Shown piece by piece: positions 1-11,785 of a stretch of 64,000 nucleotides of DNA. Under the pieces are notes generated by a model. That model was not told the DNA's origin and searched no databases. It saw nothing but the letters and a program-made list of their open reading frames with translations. The position numbers and the translations under genes were made by a program. Each line of letters begins with the position of its first letter. The stretch's first letter is position 1. Source of the stretch: Dendrolimus kikuchii (lineage: Eukaryota; Arthropoda; Insecta; Lepidoptera; Lasiocampidae); the NCBI GenBank assembly GCA_019925095.2, contig CM034397.1, positions 8,265,763 to 8,329,762 on the forward strand, written 5' to 3'.

Positions 1-190
1 AGAAATAGGGTAAAGCAGATCGGATTGAGGAATTGATTGGGGGCTGGAATATGAAAATAGGTAGAGGGAACTGGGTCATTGGAACTCTCACTCATCGCAC
101 GACACGATTAGCTAAAGGCTAACCGTTTCACGCCAACATTCTGTGAGAGCGTAGTATCATACGATCGAGCCGGCCTTAAGAGCCGCAATT
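1..190. repeat. Interspersed repeat, family C (copy 1, cut by window start)
   Basis: This stretch is similar in order and wording to a second stretch near 62.1-62.35 kb. Both contain a G-rich run (GGGAACTGGG / GGGGCAGTGGG), then TTAGCT(A/C)AAGGCTAAC, GTTTCAC, and ATTCTGTGAGAG. The two copies are diverged and lie in the same orientation. No open reading frame or terminal structure is visible, so the class (LINE tail or other) is not assigned. The left boundary is lost at the window edge. Confidence 0.5.
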
Positions 191-309
191 AAGATAATGA
201 TTCTAATTTGGATTATTAACAATCATGATGATAAGCTTCAGAGCCTAGATCATCGACGCTAAATCGCTAGTTTGTCGGTATTCTATAGGATATCTTCGGC
301 GAGTGTGCC

Positions 310-553
310 ACGGAATTGCATGAATTAATTCCTACCTTACCTTTTTATCACCGGACAAGCAGACGAGCTCACGCCACCGATCAATGGTGGAAATACCAAC
401 AAAGCGGACGAAACGCTATGCTTCCACTTTTGTCATACGTATCGCTGAAGGGTGGAACTTTTTACCGTCGTCTGTTTTTCCTGAAACATACAATCTTGTT
501 GTGTTCAAGTCTCGTGTGAACAGGTATCTTCTAGGTAAACGTGCTCCACTGTA
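310..553 (+). pseudogene. Non-LTR retrotransposon C-terminal relic (WNxLP motif)
   Basis: One frame near 460-552 reads WNFLPSSVFPETYNL followed by FKSRVNRYLL and a stop. This is the typical end of the reverse transcriptase polyprotein of many insect LINEs (CR1/jockey-like), where WN-LP-x-V-FP and FK-x-x-V are conserved. Upstream, the matching protein continues only in a shifted frame (ASTFVIRIAEG), so the copy is broken. No poly(A) tail or target-site duplication was found. The clade assignment is uncertain. Confidence 0.5.
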
Positions 554-2085
554 AATTGCATTTCCACCTGGCATCAGGTGTAATGTCGGTCAAACGCAAA
601 CCAATACAATATAAAAAAAATCATACAACATTCTATTTAGCTTCAGTAAACTGCTTCTGTGGCTTAATTCTCTAAGCGTAAATCTGCCTAGGTCACTGAA
701 ACGCCGAGGTTTCGGATTCAAATCACACGAGAATTAGACTCGAGGTCAAACCGTAAATCATAAAAGAAAATTTCAGAATACTTTGAAATTACAAATGAAA
801 TACCTAAATCCTTCAGCAAAAAACAACACAGTACAGAAACTGACATAAAACTTCAACAAAACAGTAAAAAATCGCCCTTTTATTCATAACAGGTAGCTTC
901 ATAAAAACTGTTGTAGTAAAGTAATGAAAAATGTTTCAAAGTTTCAGGTCTGGTCCCGAGGCGGCAATAAACTTCGAGAATGTTCTCGTATTACAACAAT
1001 ACTTACAAAGGATGTGGATTTTTCATAAACATTAATCTACGTCGTTTCTTGGAGTAGCGTTTTGAAGAGACAATTGTCATATATGCTAGAGAATCGACTA
1101 CGAATAAGATGAGCTTTCGAGAAGAATCCGCGACTCAGGAGTGATGAGATATGACGACGGTTCACGAAGATAACAAGGGCTAGAGGCAATGGTGTTGGGT
1201 CATAGCTATTTATACAATAAATGTCAGCTTATCGTATTGCTAACTGCTAATACTTATTAATGCTTATACCAAGACTAAGTAATTATAGCATTTCTAGAGT
1301 CGATACTCACCTTCAGTTCAACTGTACAATTTCAAAACCTAGCAACTGACATCGTTTTTTAAATAAATGTTTTTAAATTCATTGCGTTGCTAGGCATGTT
1401 ACGATATATTTGAGTGCTAAAACATGTGAAAATTTCATTAAACCGTATTATTGTTCCCAATAAGCTTAATAAACTAGTTTGAAATGATATGATGTTCAAG
1501 TTCATAGCATTTCTTTGCTATGTATTGTTATTATTCCTGGGAAGCACTGGCTAAGTTTTAAAGTTGTAAATCTGAGCTATATTTAAAGTTGTATATAAGT
1601 TACTTATACATATTTCTGTGGTAAAAATATGTAACCTGTTATTTAAGTGACCTGCTTAGCAAAAACTAGAAACGTTCGGATTTTTTACGTTTGTATAGAA
1701 GCCACATATATGATAATGAAACCCGTTGAAGGCGACAATAATTGTATAATAATGACTTATTAATAAACTTCAAATGAGATAGTTCACTATCACGTTCATA
1801 AACTCCAATTTTTGGAATAACTTAGAACAAATCTTTAGTTACTGTTTTAAAGACAAGAGTGATTGGTTTAAATATTGATAAAGTTACGTTTTTACTACAG
1901 GGCGTTTATTATTTTAAGTATTCTTTTTCCATGATTATGTATTACTCAGAAAACAAGTACCTAACTATAACTTGCGTAAAAAATCTACCTAGCTTAATTA
2001 CTTAGTTCTAAGAAGGTTTTTGTACTACTGGATTTCAATGGTCTACACAAGAAGAAATTAAGAAGGAAGAAAGAAGAATTAATTG
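554..2085. other. AT-rich intergenic DNA, nothing recognised
   Basis: No coding frame, RNA gene, long repeat or convincing regulatory cluster could be recognised. It is the flank upstream of mir-993, so the primary transcript of that microRNA may start here, but the sequence shows no clear promoter. Confidence 0.4.
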
Positions 2086-2173
2086 GCACATTCGTGATCT
2101 ACCCTGTAGATCCGGGCTTTTGTAGATTAGTTCACATCAGAAGCTCGTCTCTACAGGTATCTCACGGCTGGAA
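2086..2173 (+). ncRNA. mir-993: microRNA precursor mir-993
   Basis: The two arms fold into a microRNA hairpin. The 5' arm (about 2099-2122) begins CTACCCTGTAGATCCGGGC. The 3' arm (2140-2162) begins GAAGCTCGTCTCTACAGG. The arms pair through TACC-TGTAGA / TCTACAGGTA with a loop at about 2123-2139, and the stem extends outward through CGTGA (2093-2097) and TCACG (2162-2166). The 3' arm matches insect miR-993-3p as I know it. The 5' arm differs from miR-10-5p, which has CCGAATTTGT where this has CCGGGCTTTT. miR-993 is a mir-10-family paralogue found in arthropod Hox clusters, recalled as lying between zen (Hox3) and Dfd (Hox4). Which arm dominates cannot be told from sequence. Confidence 0.93.
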
Positions 2174-3555
2174 GACCTCGCTACTTTTACATCTTTACGA
2201 AAAACGAAGACTCAAGACTATTTTACTTATATGTAGTTTTATGCTACCACACTCAGAGTTCACTAATCGGACTTTTTATCGTTCTTTAGTTCCATTTCTC
2301 GCCTTACTCTATTACTTGAATTTTTTTCGTATTACTTTGTAACAAAGTAAGGAGTATGTTGTGAACTTTACCTACAACTATAGCCTTTTATACATACTCG
2401 AGTACCTATACTTTGGATTAATATTATTCAATAAAATATATTTCATATTCCGGGTAGAATAATAGTACAAAAATAGTGTGGTTATCCTTGTTATCGCAAG
2501 TATGTATATACACTGTTTTTCATCAATTAAAACAGGATTTTTGCAATGAATTACACTATTTAATAAGTTTAAGTGTCTTAGACAGCTTAAGCCACATTTA
2601 AAATTAGATATTTCCTACATTAGAAAATATTTTATATGCCGGTTAAAGAACTTTATTTCTCAAAAATCAATTTTTACAATTCAATTGAAACTATTAGAAC
2701 ATTTATAGATTATTGAAAATAAAATGTAGATTATAACGAGATAGAAAGCACAAATACTAATATTGCAGGTAGTTTTGATTTATTTTCTGTACATGCAAGT
2801 TATAAGTTCTTTGGAACCACAAAATACAAAGATCTAGGACATTAATCATCTAAAGACAGAATTTAATAAAAAAATTATATATTTAATGAAAAATTTATCT
2901 TCTAAGAAAAAAACCAAGGTATACGTATGTATGTACCTACCTACTATAGTTAATTATAATCGATTTATTTACAAAGTCAAAAAAAGGTAAAAATAGACTT
3001 CCAAACAAGGTTACTTTTACATTTATATGTTAGGATTATTAGAAAAATATCCACTTACCTTAAGAAATGTCAACGTTGGACATACGGGTTTATATTATAA
3101 AGGCACAAGATCAATACGACTAGACAGCTTTTTATAATAATTTTAATTGCTTTTTTAAATAATAGTCTATTAAGGTTTCTGAGTGTTGTCGTAAAAATAA
3201 TTTTAAGTACTATGACTACATAATGTGGATGTTACGTGTATTTTTCTGTAATTTTAAGTTTCATAAAAACTCATGCATGTTGAACGCTTGTAAATAAGAT
3301 ACCTATAAATTTAACGTTTTCAATGGATGCCTAAATTAAAAAAAATATTTATTCCAAAATTAGTGTATTGACAGAACATTTGTTATAGAATTTTATATAA
3401 ATTTGCAGATTAAAACAAATTATTGAATTGAAAGATTAAATGAAAATGGTTAATATTTCAAGAAAATACTATAAAATAAGCCATAGTTGCACTAATAAAT
3501 GTCTATATCGTAACTTTAAAGAGATTTTTATTTATTATCTAAAAAAATGCATTGT
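2174..3555. other. AT-rich intergenic DNA, nothing recognised
   Basis: AT-rich sequence with many homopolymer runs and no coding frame or repeat that I recognise. Confidence 0.4.
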
Positions 3556-3559
3556 ATTT

Positions 3560-3630
3560 TCTATTGTTTATATAGTGTATTTCAGTTTTTTTTAATAGCT
3601 TCAGTGTACAGACACGGCATGTTTAGATTT
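3560..3630 (-). mobile_element. Fragment of Helitron-like family D
   Basis: The fragment TTTATATAGTGTATTTCAG ... AATAGCTTCAGTGTACAG ... ACGGCATGT matches the outer part of the minus-strand family D copy ending near 25.84 kb and, in reverse complement, the copies beginning near 21.27 kb and 57.9 kb. Only about 70 bp remains. Confidence 0.55.
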
Positions 3631-3751
3631 TTGTATTACTTATTATTTATGTACTTATTTATTTAGTCAACATTTTCAACTGGAAAAAGAATACAGGACT
3701 GTTAACCGCCCAGTAAATAATGTAACTCTAATAAGATGCTAAATCGTACAT

Positions 3752-3825
3752 GATTAGATGGCGCTACTAATCATGCTTCTCTCGCTTTGTATTATTTAAA
3801 ACATCATGTAGACCAAATCGGTTAA
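3752..3825. repeat. Interspersed repeat, family E
   Basis: Contains the paired blocks TTAGATGGCGCT and, after an AT-rich spacer, AGACCAAATCGGT. The same block order (CTAGATGGCG ... TATTATTnAAAATATATTTT ... GACCAAATCAGTCA) recurs near 8.16-8.25, 10.67-10.74 and 16.81-16.89 kb. The class is unknown. Confidence 0.45.
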
Positions 3826-5603
3826 AAATTTAAAGGTTTAATTTAAAAAAAAAACAATTTCTTAAATAAACATTGTATAAGGATTTTGATCTTTACTTGA
3901 CTTGATCAATAATTATGTATAAATTGTATGTACGTAATATTATATGTAGGCGACCATTCCAGAGAAAAGTGTAATTTAACCATCAATGTCATACTTGTAA
4001 TAATTAAAATAGTGAAATTTTCATTTATAGCAAGGTTTTATATGACAATATGAATAATGTCAATTTTCTAAGTTATTATTCCCTTAAAGTCACTATTATA
4101 CCGCTCTGAATAGGAATTGAATGCAGAAATAAACGCGTAGATAAAATTCTGGAGACACCCATCAATATCTACCTGTGTAATATCTACTATCATAAAATGT
4201 ATCTACTTAACGGTCATATACAATAATTAATCTAAAAATTAAAGTAAAATTGGAGTTTTTCTACATTTTATAAGTTTACATTATTGTACAGATACAATTA
4301 AAGCATGAAACACTGATCCATTTTCTGTAATTTTATTTTTTAATTCATTAGACACGTATCATTAGCTAATTGCTAAGTAAGTAATTCTGTACATAATAGC
4401 ATTATGATACTGGCGCTTTTTGCTGTATAGTGTTAACCGTATGCCAAAAATACACATTATAATATTAATAGTAAAGACGTAAACAGATTGTTTATTTGTT
4501 TGTAAACGATAATCTCCACAACGACAGATCAAAACGGATTTTCATAAATACAATAACTTAAGATTAAGTTTTTGCTTCACTTACATCAGTTTAGAAGCGA
4601 AATGTAAAATTATTTCATTTTTATTGTTATAACCACTAGGTAGTGCATGTGATATCAATATGATATAATATGTATTTGTTGCCAGAAACTTGAAGAGAAA
4701 TTTTTTGCAAGGCAGTTTTATTTTAATAAAATTTATTAGTTAAAAATTAACAATAGTTGTAGGATATTGATTATTTTTAAACATGAACTATAATGCTTGT
4801 GAAAATTTCAACTGTGGAGCTGCTTTAATGAGCTGCCAGAATAATTTTCTCGTTTAGCATTACTCAAAGATATAGGTTTTGCTTCTGTTGCATAGGTCCG
4901 TCCATCTTTTACTTTATATACATAAACCGTATTTAAAAAAGAAAAAGCAGAAAGAGGTATCGCATAAACAGTTTTCTCAAGACATTTAGGTTTTTAATAT
5001 ATCAGAAATGTAATTGAATGACTACAAATTTCATGTCGTGCATTTTATTTCACTTTATTAACACTGTAAAATTACATGTATTTATTTATAAAGCCTAAAA
5101 TGATCTAATTAAATCTGATATCCTTAAGATCCATATTACGAGGATTCGACAGATATTTGTTAAAATACACTTTATTGTACAAATAGGTTACATAAAATCA
5201 AGAACAAATTCAAATAATTCGGTGGTCTTATCACCCAAGGCAATTTCTTTCAGACTTCTTTATTAAATAACATTATAATAATTAAATCATCATTATTATA
5301 AGGATTATGTAAAAGATTATGTTTTAAAATTTGTTAAGACGTGCTCTCCATTTCATTGAATTACGTTTGTAAAATAGGTTGTATTGAATTTCTCTCTAAC
5401 ATGTACGATAAATGTGTTTATTTAAATCCGGAATTTAAACAATGTGAATTTATTATAGACTAAACTATCTTGTTTGAAGTTTGATAAGAAGAGAATATAT
5501 CTTCAAATGACCTTCCCTGATACAGAATGTAGATGCTGTCTAATTACCTAAATACCTACTGTTTAAGTTCTTTTGAGGTTTGGAGTGCAATATATTAATT
5601 AAG
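3826..5603. other. AT-rich intergenic DNA, nothing recognised
   Basis: No gene, RNA or repeat recognised. Confidence 0.4.
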
Positions 5604-5695
5604 GTCTTATTCATATTGAGTTAAAGTAAGTTTGTAGGCCTCTTTAAGAACCATAAAAAGCCTACAAACTTACTCTAACTCAATATAAATAAGAC
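5604..5695. other. 92-nt hairpin with near-perfect 36-bp stem
   Basis: The arm at 5604-5639 (GTCTTATTCATATTGAG ... GTAGGC) is the reverse complement of the arm at 5660-5695 except for two mismatches, with a 20-nt loop at 5640-5659. Size and shape resemble a microRNA precursor, but a stem this uniform also fits a very small palindromic transposon. The sequence matches no microRNA I know. It lies 3.4 kb downstream of mir-993. Confidence 0.7.
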
Positions 5696-8150
5696 TGACA
5701 CTGTTCATACAAATTCTGCATTGATTTTGTTTTTTAATATACATATACGAAACATGGATATAAAATTCGTATAAAAAACAAAAAAACTGATCATCTTTAA
5801 ATATTGTCCTTATTAATATATTTTTTGCTTTAATAAATCCACAAGGATTTTTACTTTATAATTAGCGTAATTGGTTATAACTTTATAAAAACAATAATAT
5901 ATTTTACTGGATAGGACTTGACTGTGATTTATCCAATTGAAAATTTGTTTACAGGTCAGTAGAATCAGTCGAGATCTGTCTCTGCTTTTTGTTATATTTT
6001 TAGAACAATAACAAAAAGAACTCTTGAATTCCATTATATAACAGATATATTATTATTTTCGAAGAGATAAAAAAGTGTGAGCAGAAAATTTGAGTTGCAT
6101 ATTTACGCTATAGACGTTAATATTTATTTAATATAATAAGTATATTTATTCCTACTATATGTCAAACAGACAGTTAATCAGCCCATTTAAGTACAAGAAC
6201 AATATGAATCAAATTGCTTTTTACAAGTCATCTTTATACCGGGGCATAATTCTTATATTCGAGTGTTTTTCTACTAAACCTTCAATAAATCTTTTATCTT
6301 CCAATCCACTTAAATTTATGTAGGAATTGTTTCAAGACATTGTATCACATAATATTTTTATAACCTTATAGACAATTTGTGAAGAAATTGCCGTACTGAA
6401 TTGTCTTCGAGATTTATGACCTCTTCCGGTATTGGAATAAAATAAAATGGAATGATCGTATCGGCCATTTTATGATAATATTTTGATTTGTATTTTTATT
6501 GCAAATCGTGACTTTTCTGATATCATTCTGAAATTGATAAAAGTTTTTGTTTTGTTCTCTAAATCTGATATTATTTTTATTGTCAAAAGCGTGTAAAACA
6601 GGAAGAAGGTCACCTGATGGGACATGCCGGCTTCGAAGACTTTTTATGACTCCTTTGTTACGTAACCGATATCGCAGCGCAGAAGAAAAATGTTACCTAA
6701 CTCAAAATCGTTATTGTTTTTAGGGAAACAAAAATGAAACTGATGTGTAATATTTGTGAGAATTCATTCAAATATATATAAAATAATAGTAGAGGATTAA
6801 ATATCTATTAATATGTCTATGAATACTAAATGGTAGTACAACACTAAATTGTTATTGATTTTGATGCTAAATGCTGTAACAATATTAAAATGTTCATTTC
6901 GTTTTTCAATTTATATTGTGCTAAATAAAAGTATGTATAAAAGGATTTTAATACTCACCCTAGAAATATCCTATACCTACTCGAATTGCCGCCCAAAATG
7001 GTTTTTGAGTAGTGCATTGTTTACATGTCCAATTGTGTTCATGTTTGACAACTAATTTTATAAACGCATTGTATTATAAACGTGCATTTATAGGCAAATG
7101 CAATATATAAAATATCAAGACAAAAGAAAATTTAACTGTTAACTTTAAATCTTCAAATCTACACGATTTGTATTTAATTAATTAAATTTTCCTTTCCTTT
7201 ACAATCCTGTTACTACACTGAGATTCGCAATTTTAATGTGGACCCACTTATGCACCTGTACTGTAATCCTGCCATTTGATCGAGATGCAGAAATTTTAAA
7301 TTGCATTACAGATTATGATAATTGTTCAACTAACTCAAAGCAGTTTTTATAAGATAGAATAGGTTTGTAATATTAAGGTATGGCACGTTGAATTTTTATA
7401 ATCATTATTAATATACGTGGGTATTTATGAAGAGTAAACAGGGTGTGAGGACTCTTAAGGTGAAACATAACTATCTTTACTGCTTGTTTGCGATTAAGAT
7501 AGTAAAACGTATATCGTTTTGGTATTTATGACAAAAACATTTATTGTACAGCTCAATTATTCAGTTTTAGCTAAATCTGTTAGACATTTTAATGTCTATG
7601 AAGATATTATACTTCCAGGTAAACAATCTTTACAATCTACGAAATCATGGCTACGTGGTGCATGAAAATATATTGATTAGTAGGTGAGTATTCGTAAGTA
7701 TGTTAAAATAAATAAAATATGATTTTATAAAAACAATTTTTAATTATAAGAATAAATGGCTTATTTAAAAAACACCTATTGATTTTAATCATATTACACG
7801 GATTTTAAAAGTAAATTAATATACAGAGATTATTACGTCTTCAACGAGGTTAATCGTTAGATTTCTTATAACTACATATTGATCAAATGATTACTTATTC
7901 AAGAATACATATGCATAATATACGAACAATTGCTTAGAAGTTAATAAACAAACAGATAAGTAATGTATCTCTATCTATTGTTGGTAGTAGAATAATTGTC
8001 GGTTTCGCGAAATATTTCCAAGCCTTGGACGGTCTAGATAAAATCAATTACAACTACTTTCCTCAACAATGGAAGAAGATGCCTGCCTAGACTAATAGAA
8101 ATGGCGATCGCCTAAAAAGAAACTCCTATTATGCAAAGCTCCTAAACCCT
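5696..8150. other. AT-rich intergenic DNA, nothing recognised
   Basis: AT-rich DNA without recognisable genes. Short open frames at about 5.8-6.0 kb and 6.85-7.05 kb have low-complexity, AT-driven composition and no family resemblance. Confidence 0.4.
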
Positions 8151-8154
8151 CCAT

Positions 8155-8250
8155 GACTAGATGGCGCCATAGGTCTCTCATTTTTTTTACGTCTTATCTT
8201 TTTAAATATATTATAGTTTTAGACCAAATCAGTCATCAATTCAAAAGATA
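8155..8250. repeat. Interspersed repeat, family E
   Basis: Contains GACTAGATGGCGCCATAGG, an AT-rich stretch and TTAGACCAAATCAGTCATC, the same block order as the copies near 3.75, 10.7 and 16.8 kb. Confidence 0.5.
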
Positions 8251-8963
8251 TAACTAACAAATCAATCAAATTAGGTACTTAGTGCGCCTGATTAAACAAA
8301 TGCGAAGATATATTTTGTTCTAGAAAAATATGGCGCTAAAAGCAAGGATAATTTAAGTTATAACAAAAATAAAAGTTATTTTATATTTCTCTATCAACAC
8401 AAATAGCCTACTAATATAATATCTTAAACATATTGATTTTTTAGTTTATGCTATTCAATAACAGAGGGCAGCTTCGGTGGCAAAACATTGTTGAAATAAA
8501 ATTATAGTTATTATAAGAAGACTCAAACAGCCCAGGCAATGAGAAACCAAGTATTTCGTGTTCTCTACTGAAAAGTATATTTCAAACAGGACGTAACGTT
8601 ATCGTAAACTTTCCTACAAAATAAACATTAAATTTAATTATATAAAATATATTGAATCCTTTTACTATTTAATAATAATAATAATTATAACAATTTATTT
8701 ATCTATTTACGTAATTTCTCTTTTACCGTTTTATTTGAAACAGACTAGCAACGTGTACTCAAGAATTTCAGGAAATTGAAAGTGAGATAATTAGGACCCC
8801 TACTGTACGGGTCATTTAAGCTTAAATAATATGTTTTAAATAATAAGTAAGTTGAGTGAAAGTTATAGTTGAGATTTTATACAAGAATAAGAACAGAGTG
8901 GTGGCGCTAACAGTGATTGCAGAGTATACTGCGTGTTACGTTAGGTACAAATAATTGACGAAA
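8251..8963. other. AT-rich intergenic DNA, nothing recognised
   Basis: No gene or repeat was recognised, apart from short GGCGCT-containing bits at about 8.33 and 8.90 kb that may be further eroded family E pieces. Confidence 0.35.
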
Positions 8964-8968
8964 AATGT

Positions 8969-8969
<1 letters not shown>

Positions 8970-9027
<58 letters not shown>
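8970..9027. repeat. (TA)n microsatellite at 5' side of RTE insertion
   Basis: An uninterrupted TA dinucleotide run directly abuts the first retrotransposon-derived base at about 9028. A second TA run follows the other end of the element, suggesting insertion into a TA microsatellite. Confidence 0.9.
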
Positions 9028-9029
<2 letters not shown>

Positions 9030-10380
9030 GTGCCGAAGGCGTGGAGCAGGAGTGTGGTGGTCTTGTTTTTCAAGAAGGGTGATAACACTCTCTTGAAAAA
9101 CTATAGGCCAATCTCACTCTTGAGCCACGTCTATAAGTTGTTTTCGAGGGTCGTCACGAATCGTCTCGCCAGAAGACTTGATGAGTTCCAACCACCGGAG
9201 CAGGCCGGGTTTCGAAAAGGCTACAGCACCGTAGACCACATCCATACTGTTCGGCAGATTATACAAAAGACCGAAGAGTATAATCAGCCGCTGTGTATGG
9301 CATTCGTGGACTACGAGAAAGCCTTCGACTCCATCGAAACTTGGGCTGTTCTGGAGTCTTTGCAAAGATGTCGTATTGATTGGCGATACATTGAGGTGCT
9401 GAGATGCCTGTATGACGCCGCAACGATGACCGTCCAGATACAGGACCGGAGGGCGAAGCCTATACCCCTACATCGCGGGGTGAGACAGGGGGATGTGATT
9501 TCCCCGAAACTGTTCACCAACGCGATGGAGGATGTCTTCAAAACTCTGGACTGGGCTGGACGGGGCATTAACATCAACGGCGAGCGCATTTCTCACCTCC
9601 GTTTCGCCGACGATATCGTGGTCTTTGCAGAGACTTTGGAGGAACTTGCCGAAATGCTGGGCAGTTTAAATGAATCTTCCCGACGGGTCGGTCTCGGCAT
9701 GAATTTGGACAAGACGAAAGTCATGTTCAATGAACACGTCATGCCGAGACCGGTAAACGTCGATGGCGTCCCTCTGGAAGCTGTGCAGGAATATGTCTAC
9801 CTTGGACAGAACATACAGGTCGGCAGGCACAACTTCGAGGGGGAAGCCAATAGGAGGATTCAGTTGGGCTGGGCAGCATTCGGTAAACTTCGTCAAGTCT
9901 TCTCGTCGACCATTCCGCAATGCTTGAAGACAAAAGTCTTCGAGCAGTGCGTCCTCCCCGTCCTGACCTACGGGGCCGAGACATGGACACTTACGGCAGG
10001 ATTGGTCTACAAGTTCCAAGTCGCTCAACGGGCTATGGAGCGAGCTATGTTGGGTGTTTCTCTTATGGATAAAATTAGAAATGAGGATATCCGTAAGAGA
10101 ACCAAGGTAACCGACATAGCTCGCAAAATTAGCAAGTTGAAGTGGCAGTGGGCCGGTCACATCTGCCGCAGGACCGATGGCCGATGGAGCAAACGAGTCC
10201 TGGAGTGGAGACCGCGTCTCGGTAAACGTAGTGTCGGACGCCCTCCAGCCCGATGGGCCGACGACCTATGCAAGGTCGCCGGTAGGCGCTGGCTGAGGAA
10301 ATCGGAGGACAGGGATGAGTGGCGCCGTCTTGGGGAGGCCTACGTCCAGCAGTGGACTGCAAATGGCTGACGACGACGAT
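9028..10380 (+). mobile_element. RTE-type non-LTR retrotransposon, 5'-truncated, open RT frame
   Basis: An uninterrupted frame runs from 9027 to the stop at 10368-10370. It encodes the reverse transcriptase and C-terminal part of an RTE-type polyprotein. Visible motifs in order are VPKAW...FFKKGD, NYRPISLLS, QAGFRKGYSTVDHI, FVDYEKAFDS (catalytic Asp), HRGVRQGDVISPKLF, RFADDIVVFAE (catalytic Asp pair at 9609-9614), YLGQNI, and YGAETWTLT near the C terminus. A C-terminal segment with WAGHICRR and SVGRPPARWADD follows. The frame opens upstream only because the TA repeat has no stop, so the true N terminus (endonuclease and early RT) is missing. The element ends in GACGACGACGAT, like other RTE tails. 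Absence of stops points to a young copy. It is probably dead because it is truncated. Confidence 0.9.
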
Positions 10381-10401
10381 ATATATATATATATATATAT
10401 A
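10379..10401. repeat. (AT)n microsatellite at 3' side of RTE insertion
   Basis: A short AT dinucleotide run immediately follows the GACGACGACGAT end of the retrotransposon. It matches the run on the other side and hides any target-site duplication. Confidence 0.85.
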
Positions 10402-10667
10402 CCTAATAAGCACACAAACACCCACATAATATGTCCTCAAATTAAACAACCTATGCTTCTATTATGGGTAATATACAACGGACGAACTTTGGGGCCGATT
10501 CTAGACACCCAGACCATATCTATTAAATAACAAAAAGTTCATTTACGAAATTTGTTATTCCAAGAATCAAACCTGGAAACTGTGCATTCCAGTGAGCTAG
10601 GCTAGCAGAAACTATCGCCCAGCACAATAAATATAACTCTCAAAAAGAATAATTTGATATATAGAAA

Positions 10668-10735
10668 ACATCCCTAGATCTTCAACCAATTTTTTATTAT
10701 TTAAAATATATTTTCAGACCAAATCAGTCAGTATG
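10668..10735. repeat. Interspersed repeat, family E
   Basis: Contains CCCTAGATC, TTTATTATTTAAAATATATTT and CAGACCAAATCAGTCAG, as in the other family E copies. The GGCG part is lost here. Confidence 0.45.
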
Positions 10736-11482
10736 ACCTATTGTTTGTAAAGCGGTTGTCAATACAAATATACTATCAACCATCGCCAATAACTATAATT
10801 CAACCACTTTCAAAGGTCTACCTTGCCTCTCTTCATAGACGATAATGATGAGTAAGAAGAGGAGATCTATTTTATTGCAGGGGTCAAAATAATTTGGTCG
10901 CTGCAGCCTTTCAATCATATACGAAACTATAATATAAATCACCTGGCTTACAACACAGACCGCCCATTTTGAGTTGCGTTATCGAACATTGAATAATAGC
11001 TTGTGACAGGGTTATTTTTTAATAGTCGCCTAAAACTGTCTCCGATCTAGACCTGCGTGTATTAGCTGAGGTTTATAAAGAGTGGATACAACATAAATAT
11101 TTACAAACATATATTTAAATTCGGAAATACGAGTACAGACACACGTAGATATAACTTACATATAAATAAGGTTTAATTTTAATTTTGTGAAGAATATATA
11201 CATTGTATATTGCCAGGTCAAGCAAGTTACTGTTGTGTAATAGAAATAACCAATAAAGCTGGGGCTGATTCCCATTCATTAATTTATAATAGAGTATTTC
11301 GCACTTTCACAGGTTAAACGTTTTGCAAGTACTACGTAATATTCATAGTTTAAACTTTATTCTCATTTTAGCTGATGCTAACCAGAGACTTGTATTAAAA
11401 GTGAAAGAAGATATTAGATTTCCACCATTAATCTAGTTGCAATGATCCTATTTTAAGTTTCCACTGTAAGGCAATCGCTTAC
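10736..11482. other. Intergenic DNA, nothing recognised
   Basis: No coding frame, RNA gene or recognised repeat. Confidence 0.4.
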
Positions 11483-11497
11483 ATAATTAAACTTAAA

Positions 11498-11747
11498 CAA
11501 TAACAGCCCATAAATGTCCCACTGCTGGGCTCGGGCTTCCGGTTATAGGGGAACGGACAGTATACCCGCCACGTTTGTCCTAAGCGGCTTGGCAGGTTTG
11601 ACATATCGGTTATCTCTATGCAGGTTGCATCACGATGTTTTTCTTCACCGTTGTTAGAACGTGGTAATTGTAACAATATGCATATTAGGTCAGAAAACTG
11701 CCTAAGTGGTGCATGCGTTCCGGTCAGAATCGAACCCGCGCCCTTTT
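11498..11747 (-). mobile_element. tRNA-derived SINE, 5'-truncated, with 15-bp target-site duplication
   Basis: In minus-strand sense it contains a pol III B-box-like GGTTCGATTCTGACC (complement at about 11723-11737), the body motif AGGCAGTTTTCTGACCTAA, and the 3' end CCCGAGCCCAGCAGTGGGAC followed by ATTTATGGGCTGTTATT. It is flanked by the perfect 15-bp direct repeat ATAATTAAACTTAAA at 11483-11497 and 11748-11762, which proves retroposition. The A-box part is missing compared with the fuller copy at 28.44-28.73 kb. Confidence 0.88.
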
Positions 11748-11785
11748 ATAATTAAACTTAAATACATGAAATCACTATCCACACA

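Noticed and set aside
660..750. tRNA-like segment (GGATTCAAATC)
   Set aside because: A B-box-like word is present, but no cloverleaf or good A box could be fitted. It may be a SINE head remnant.
2086..2173. Call as mir-10 instead of mir-993
   Set aside because: The 5' arm has CCGGGCTTTT where miR-10 has CCGAATTTGT, and the 3' arm fits miR-993-3p.
2094..2342. 82-codon open frame over the mir-993 hairpin
   Set aside because: It starts at a GTG, covers a microRNA precursor and shows no family resemblance.
8955..9026. N-terminal Tyr-Ile repeat as part of the RTE protein
   Set aside because: It is the TA microsatellite read in frame; retrotransposon similarity begins at about 9028.
9114..10160. 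Minus-strand open frames within the RTE element
   Set aside because: Antisense shadows of the reverse transcriptase frame.
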